Below, one piece after another: positions 59,863-64,000 of a stretch of 64,000 nucleotides of DNA (the first letter of the stretch is position 1; each line of letters opens with the position of its first letter). Below the pieces are notes generated by a model that was not told the origin of the DNA, made no database searches, and was given only the letters and a program-made list of their open reading frames with translations. The stretch spans positions 868,001-932,000 of the forward strand of contig NZ_CP114599.1 of NCBI RefSeq assembly GCF_027286305.1, in the 5' to 3' direction. Origin of the DNA: Phenylobacterium sp. NIBR 498073 (GTDB taxonomy: Bacteria > Pseudomonadota > Alphaproteobacteria > Caulobacterales > Caulobacteraceae). Both the position numbers and the translations under genes were made by a program.

Positions 59863-61803
59863 ATGACCGAGCTTACCGGCGCACCCGAAGTCGTGCGCGA
59901 ACGGCCGCCGATCTGGCGCCGCCGCCCCTGGCAGATCGCCGCTGGCGCGGTGCTCGCCATGGTCGCCGTGATCGTCTTCATGGTCTGGTCGCTGCCGCTG
60001 GGGCGGGCGTTGGAGCCGTTGCCCGATCCAACGCTGGTGCTGGTCACCGCCGACGGCAAGCCGTTCGCCCGGCGCGGCTCCTACAAGGAGCAGCCGGTCG
60101 ATGCGACCAAGCTGCCCAAGTATGTTCCCGGCGCGTTCATCGCCATTGAGGACCGGCGCTTCTACAGCCATTTCGGCATAGATTTGAAGGCCTTGACCCG
60201 CGCCCTGCAGCGCAATGTCTCGGCCGGCGAGGTCCAGCAGGGCGGCTCGACCATCACACAGCAGCTGGCGAAGAACGCCTTCCTCAGCAACAAGCGCAGC
60301 CTGCGCCGCAAGGCCCAGGAAGCGATGATCGCGCTCTATCTCGAGGCGCGGCTGTCGAAGGACGAGATCCTCTCGCGCTACCTTTCCACTGTCTATTTCG
60401 GCGACGGGGTGTTCGGCCTGCGGGCCGCAGCTCGGCACTACTTCGATAAGACCCCCGAGACGCTCTCGATCGGCGAGGCGGCGATGCTGGCCGGTATGGT
60501 CAAAGCGCCCTCGCGCCTGGCGCCGACAGAGGATCTCGCCGCCGCCCGCGCCCGAGCCCGGATCGTGGTCGCGGCCATGGAGGAGCAGGGCGTCATAACG
60601 CCGCAGCAGGCCCGCGGCGTCCGCCCGGCCAGCGTCCGTTCCGGCCGCGAGAAGCTGCCGGTCGGCTCTTACTTCGCCGACTGGGTCTCGTCCCAGGCGC
60701 GTGAGGCGTTCGAGGCCGCCTATGGCGAGGTGATGGTCCCGACCACGCTGGATTCGATCCTGCAGGACCGCGCCGAGGAGATCGTGCGCACGGCCCTCAA
60801 GCGCCACGGCGGCTATCTCCACGCCAGCCAGGCGGCGCTGGTCGCCATGCGCCCGGACGGCCGGGTGATCGTGATGGTCGGCGGCGACGACTACAAGACC
60901 AGCCAATTCAACCGCGTCACCGACGCCCAGCGCCAGCCGGGCTCGGCGTTCAAGCTGTTCGTCTACCAGGCCGCCCTGCGCCAGGGCATGACCCCCGACA
61001 GCCTGATCCTCGACGCCCCGGTGACCATCGCCGACTGGTCGCCGAAGAACCACGAGGGCCACTACGCCAATCGCGAAATCCACCTGCGCAACGCCTTCGC
61101 AGGCTCGTCGAACGTGGCCGCCGCGCGCCTGGCCCAGCAGGTCGGGCGCGGGGCGATCATCAAGGCCGCCGAAGACATGGGCCTGCATTCGCAATTTCCG
61201 CCCGATCTGACCCTGGCGCTCGGCACTGCGCCGACGACGCTGCTGGACCTCACCGCGGCCTATGCCGGCGTGGCGGGCGGGCGCTACCCGGTGATCCCCT
61301 ACGGCGTCATCCAGGCCCGAAAGCCCGCGCCGCACGAGCTGCCAGCCAAGGAGCGCGACGGCCTGCGCGACATGCTGCGTGCGGCGGTCACCTTCGGCAC
61401 CGCCAACGGCGGCAACGTCTCGCCGTACGCCTACGGCAAGACCGGCACGACCCAGGATTATCGTGACGCGCTCTATCTCGGTTACGTCGGCGATCTGGTC
61501 ATCGGCGTGTGGGTCGGCAACGACGACAACAGCCCGATGAACGGCGTGGCGGGCGCAGGCCTCCCGGCCGAGATCTGGCGCGACTTCGCGCGGTTCGCGA
61601 TGAGCAAGGGCGTGGTGCGCGCCAATGGCCGCCAGATCGGCCTGGCCCCCGTCGCGCCGCCGCCGGTCGAGGCCCCGGAACTGTCGATCGACGATCTCAT
61701 GCCGGTGGAGCCGGCCGACCCGGCCGCGCCGCCGCCTGAGGCCGCGCCTGCGCCGTCGCCGGCCGCGCCCGCGCAACCGGAACCCGCGCAGCCGATCTTC
61801 TAG
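59863..61803 (+). CDS. Class A penicillin-binding protein
   Basis: A 646-residue bifunctional PBP. One membrane anchor (about residues 25-45) is followed by the GT51 transglycosylase domain with FIAIEDRRFYSHFGID, GGSTITQQLAKNAFL and RKAQEAMIALYLE, then the transpeptidase domain with SxxK in PGSAFK (about residue 360), SxN in GSSNVA (about 416) and KTG in YGKTGTT (about 526). A Pro/Ala tail ends the chain in the periplasm. It builds and crosslinks peptidoglycan. The stop overlaps the lpxK stop in CTAG. Confidence 0.95.
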   Translation: MTELTGAPEVVRERPPIWRRRPWQIAAGAVLAMVAVIVFMVWSLPLGRALEPLPDPTLVLVTADGKPFARRGSYKEQPVDATKLPKYVPGAFIAIEDRRFYSHFGIDLKALTRALQRNVSAGEVQQGGSTITQQLAKNAFLSNKRSLRRKAQEAMIALYLEARLSKDEILSRYLSTVYFGDGVFGLRAAARHYFDKTPETLSIGEAAMLAGMVKAPSRLAPTEDLAAARARARIVVAAMEEQGVITPQQARGVRPASVRSGREKLPVGSYFADWVSSQAREAFEAAYGEVMVPTTLDSILQDRAEEIVRTALKRHGGYLHASQAALVAMRPDGRVIVMVGGDDYKTSQFNRVTDAQRQPGSAFKLFVYQAALRQGMTPDSLILDAPVTIADWSPKNHEGHYANREIHLRNAFAGSSNVAAARLAQQVGRGAIIKAAEDMGLHSQFPPDLTLALGTAPTTLLDLTAAYAGVAGGRYPVIPYGVIQARKPAPHELPAKERDGLRDMLRAAVTFGTANGGNVSPYAYGKTGTTQDYRDALYLGYVGDLVIGVWVGNDDNSPMNGVAGAGLPAEIWRDFARFAMSKGVVRANGRQIGLAPVAPPPVEAPELSIDDLMPVEPADPAAPPPEAAPAPSPAAPAQPEPAQPIF

Positions 61804-62792
61804 CGATAAGGGGCCAGCAGGCGTTCGAGGGCGGCCTCGTCCTCGAACACCGCGCGCACGGGCCAGGCCCGCGCGCGGTCGCGCCAGGCAGGCGGCAGCC
61901 GCACCCAGTCCTTTTCGGTGGTCACCAGGCCAGCGTCGAAGATCTCGGCGCGGCCCTCGATCAGCTTCAGGGCGGCGGCGTCATAGGCGAAGTGGTCGGG
62001 GAACGGCACGAAGTCGACCAACTCGCAGCCCGCGGCCTTCAGCGCCCGCTCGACCTTCCAGGGCATGCCGATGCCGGCGAAGCCCACCTGCGGTCCGGGA
62101 GGGGGCGGTTCGGCCGGTTCAAGGCGCGCGACCAGCACCGGCTTGGCGGCGAGCGCGGCCAGCAGCTCGGGGTCAGGCCGCTCCAGGTCGGCCGGTAACA
62201 TCAGTATCACCGCGTCGGCCCGCGCCAGCCCGACCGCCAGCGGTTCGCGCAGCGGCCCGGCCGGGAACACCGAGCCGTCGCCTAGCGGCCAGACCCCGTT
62301 GCGGGTCTCGCCATCGACGACGACCAGCGACAGAGCCTTCTTCAGGCTGGGGTTCTGATGGCCGTCGTCCATGATGATGGCGGACGCGCCGGCGTCGACG
62401 GCGGCCAGGGCGCCGGCGGCCCGGTCGCGCGCGATCCAGATCGGCGCTTCGGCCGCGAGCATCAGCGGCTCGTCACCTACCTCTGCGGCGGCGTGGCGGG
62501 CCGGATCGACCCGCAGCGGGCCGTGCTCCGAGCCGCCGTAGCCGCGCGACAGGCCGTGCGCGCCGGGCAGACGGCGCAACAGTTCGCGCACCACCGGCGT
62601 CTTGCCGGAGCCGCCGACCGTCAGGTTGCCGACGCAGATCACTGGCGCCCCGGGATCGACCGGCCGGGCGCGCGCCATGCGCCGCGCCGTGGCCGCCGTC
62701 CAGATCCAGGACATCGGCTTCAGCAGAGCCCGGGTGATCGGGGCGGGCGCGCCCTCGCGGACGTACCACCAGCGTGGGGTGGAGAGCTTCAT
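61800..62792 (-). CDS. lpxK: Tetraacyldisaccharide 4'-kinase
   Basis: A 330-residue LpxK that phosphorylates the 4' position of the lipid A disaccharide at the inner membrane. The P-loop is VICVGNLTVGGSGKTPVV, LSRGYGGSEHGP follows, and AIIMDDGHQNPSL is the Walker B/catalytic region; AGIGMPWKVERAL and VTTEKDWVRLPPAW close the C domain. Coupled to waaA by an ATGA overlap, an order (waaA-lpxK) seen in other alphaproteobacteria. Confidence 0.97.
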   Translation of the reverse strand: MKLSTPRWWYVREGAPAPITRALLKPMSWIWTAATARRMARARPVDPGAPVICVGNLTVGGSGKTPVVRELLRRLPGAHGLSRGYGGSEHGPLRVDPARHAAAEVGDEPLMLAAEAPIWIARDRAAGALAAVDAGASAIIMDDGHQNPSLKKALSLVVVDGETRNGVWPLGDGSVFPAGPLREPLAVGLARADAVILMLPADLERPDPELLAALAAKPVLVARLEPAEPPPPGPQVGFAGIGMPWKVERALKAAGCELVDFVPFPDHFAYDAAALKLIEGRAEIFDAGLVTTEKDWVRLPPAWRDRARAWPVRAVFEDEAALERLLAPYR

Positions 62793-64000
62793 GCCGGCAG
62801 CAGGGGGCTGAGCAGCGCCAGCGCCTGGTCCAGCGCCGCGCCCTGGCGTTCGGCGTAGGCCAGCGCCGCGCGCCCGATCCGAGGCGCGATGAGCGGCTCG
62901 TTCAGCAGCCCGCGCAGGTCGCGGGCCAGGGCCGCTTCCCCGGCGCAGCGGATGGCGGCGACGCGGTCGAACATCTCCTCGTAGGTGGCCGCGGCGTTGA
63001 ACACGTCCGGACCGGTGAGGATCGGAACCCCGAGCCGGGCCGGCTCCAGCGGATTGTGGCCGCCGACGCCGGGCACGAAGCTGCCGCCCATCACCACGAC
63101 GTCGCAGGCGCGGAAGAGCAGGCCCATCTCGCCCAGGGTGTCGGCCACATAGGCGGTGGTCGTGGCGCTCAGCGGCTCGCCCGCCGCCCGCCGCGCCGTG
63201 GAATAGCCCAGCTGGCTCAGCAGCGCGGCGACTGCTTGGCCGCGGTCAGGATGGCGTGGGGCGACGATCAGCAAGGCGCCGGTCCCGGCGGCGGCGCGGG
63301 CGATGATCTCGTCCTCGCCCGGATGGGTGCTGGCGGCCAGGATGACCCGGCGATCGCCGATCGCAGCCCGCAGCCGTTCGAGCTCCGCCGGATCGGCGGG
63401 CAGCGGCGCGCCGATGTTCTTGAGGTTCAGATGCGGCCCGGTCGTCGCGCCCAGGGCGTGCAGCCGCGCCTCGGTGTCGGCGTCCTGAGGCAGGATCAGG
63501 TCGAAGGCGCCGAGCACCGCCCGCGCCGCCGCGGGCGCGCGGCGCCATCCGTCGGCGCTGGCCTGGGTCATGCGCGCCGAGATCAGCGCCAGCTTCACGC
63601 CGCGCGCCTTCGCCCCCAGGATCAGGTTGGGCCAGAGTTCGCTCTCGACCTGGATGGCGGCGTCCGGGCGCCAGTGGTCGAGAAAGCGTCGAACGGCGCC
63701 GGGCGCGTCGACCGGCGCATACTGGTGGATGGCGCCGGGCGGCAGGCGCTTGCCCAGAAGTTCGGCCGAGGTGCGGGTCCCGGAAGTGACCAGGAGCGCC
63801 AGCCCAGGCCGCGCCAGCGCCTGGGCCAGCGGCAGCAGTGAGAGACTTTCACCGACGCTGACCCCATGCAGCCAAATCAGCGGCCCTGGCGGGCGGGCGA
63901 CGCCGGCGCGGCCGAGGCGCTCGCCGATGCGGGCAGGGTCCTCCTTGCCGCGGGCGGCGCGCCGGCGCAGGAGCCCGGGCGCCAGGGGTTCGGCCAGCCC
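62789..64000 (-). CDS. waaA: Kdo transferase, 3' part, cut by the window edge
   Basis: About 403 residues of 3-deoxy-D-manno-octulosonic-acid transferase remain; the gene starts beyond the right edge. WLHGVSVGESLSLLPL with the catalytic Glu region, LVTSGTRTSAELL, ESELWPNLI and VMGGSFVPGVGGHNPLEPARLG are typical of WaaA. It attaches Kdo to lipid IVA. A start inside this frame near 63598 is internal: the coding frame continues without a stop to the edge. Order waaA-lpxK matches lipid A assembly. Confidence 0.96.
   Translation of the reverse strand, partial: GLAEPLAPGLLRRRAARGKEDPARIGERLGRAGVARPPGPLIWLHGVSVGESLSLLPLAQALARPGLALLVTSGTRTSAELLGKRLPPGAIHQYAPVDAPGAVRRFLDHWRPDAAIQVESELWPNLILGAKARGVKLALISARMTQASADGWRRAPAAARAVLGAFDLILPQDADTEARLHALGATTGPHLNLKNIGAPLPADPAELERLRAAIGDRRVILAASTHPGEDEIIARAAAGTGALLIVAPRHPDRGQAVAALLSQLGYSTARRAAGEPLSATTTAYVADTLGEMGLLFRACDVVVMGGSFVPGVGGHNPLEPARLGVPILTGPDVFNAAATYEEMFDRVAAIRCAGEAALARDLRGLLNEPLIAPRIGRAALAYAERQGAALDQALALLSPLLPA

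Noticed and set aside
57925..61776. A 1283-codon open frame antisense to purD, the APH kinase and the PBP
   Set aside because: High-GC codon use on the sense strand makes long open frames in the antisense strand. The translation is low-complexity (Gly, Arg, His, Ala, Asp) with no domain, and three well-supported genes occupy the other strand.
62789..63598. A separate 269-codon gene starting with GTG in the waaA region
   Set aside because: The reading frame continues without a stop to the window edge and encodes the N-terminal half of WaaA; the GTG is an internal valine codon.
1..64000. Prophage, insertion sequence, CRISPR, tRNA or rRNA
   Set aside because: No transposase, integrase, phage structural gene, spaced direct repeats or tRNA T-loop (GGTTCRANTCC) in a plausible cloverleaf was found; composition is even throughout.

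Overview
The window is dense, high-GC chromosomal core DNA of an alphaproteobacterium, most likely a Caulobacteraceae member (Caulobacter or Phenylobacterium type). The pointers are a full gcrA cell-cycle regulator gene, a perfect CtrA box (TTAA-N7-TTAA) in front of an eipA/DUF1134 gene, GANTC sites in promoters, an infC gene that appears to start at AUU, and a heat-shock promoter of the RpoH type before hsp20. I see no rRNA, tRNA, CRISPR array, insertion sequence or prophage. No stretch above about 300 bases lacks a gene.

Layout. 1-3.2 kb: 5' end of lepA (cut by the window edge), a hexapeptide-repeat protein, eipA, an alpha/beta-hydrolase lacking its nucleophile, and a UPF0114 membrane protein. 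3.2-7.9 kb: translation cluster rpmI-rplT, then pheS-(ASCH gene)-pheT. 8-12.1 kb: membrane proteins (DUF1345, an EamA exporter, two coupled MFS paralogues). 12.3-14.6 kb: accA, a TetR regulator, infC. 14.7-20.9 kb: two glycosyltransferases, an ABHD10-like hydrolase, chrA, an SDR protein and galU. 21-25.9 kb: a repeat-rich lipoprotein, divergent glmS and glmM, and adenine deaminase. 26-28.6 kb: a DUF969-DUF979-DUF2891 operon. 28.7-34.6 kb: a 51-residue membrane protein, ugd, a phosphomannomutase, kdsD with a small membrane partner, gpmA and a coupled deaminase. 34.7-43.3 kb: pentapeptide-repeat protein, crotonase, hsp20, two exported methyltransferase-fold paralogues, a flavin/PNPOx-like protein, DUF3617, an SCP2-lipase pair whose lipase carries a histone-H1-like tail, and hisN. 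43.4-49.6 kb: XRE regulator, LpxL-type acyltransferase, M23 peptidase-DUF2093-xseA, gcrA, an orphan ABC-2 permease and a YbaY-like lipoprotein. 49.8-54.3 kb: argD-argF-hslO and a hydrolase. 54.3-64 kb: a 42-residue ORF and metZ, dcd, a VOC protein, purD, an APH-like kinase, a class A PBP, lpxK and waaA (cut by the window edge).

Many genes serve the envelope. galU, ugd, phosphomannomutase, glmS and glmM make sugar nucleotides. kdsD, waaA, lpxK and the LpxL-type acyltransferase build Kdo-lipid A. Glycosyltransferases, a class A PBP, an M23 peptidase and EipA act on or in the envelope. Translational coupling (ATGA or TGATG overlaps) is pervasive: pheS/ASCH/pheT, MFS/MFS, GT4/GT9, glmM/adenine deaminase, DUF969/DUF979, small membrane protein/kdsD, gpmA/deaminase, SCP2/lipase, lpxK/waaA.

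The best candidates for under-described biology are the DUF969-DUF979-DUF2891 operon, the tandem exported methyltransferase-fold proteins, the SCP2 plus H1-tailed lipase pair, the ASCH gene locked between pheS and pheT, and several small proteins. Intergenic DNA also holds three related palindromic repeats of one family and single copies of two other kinds.
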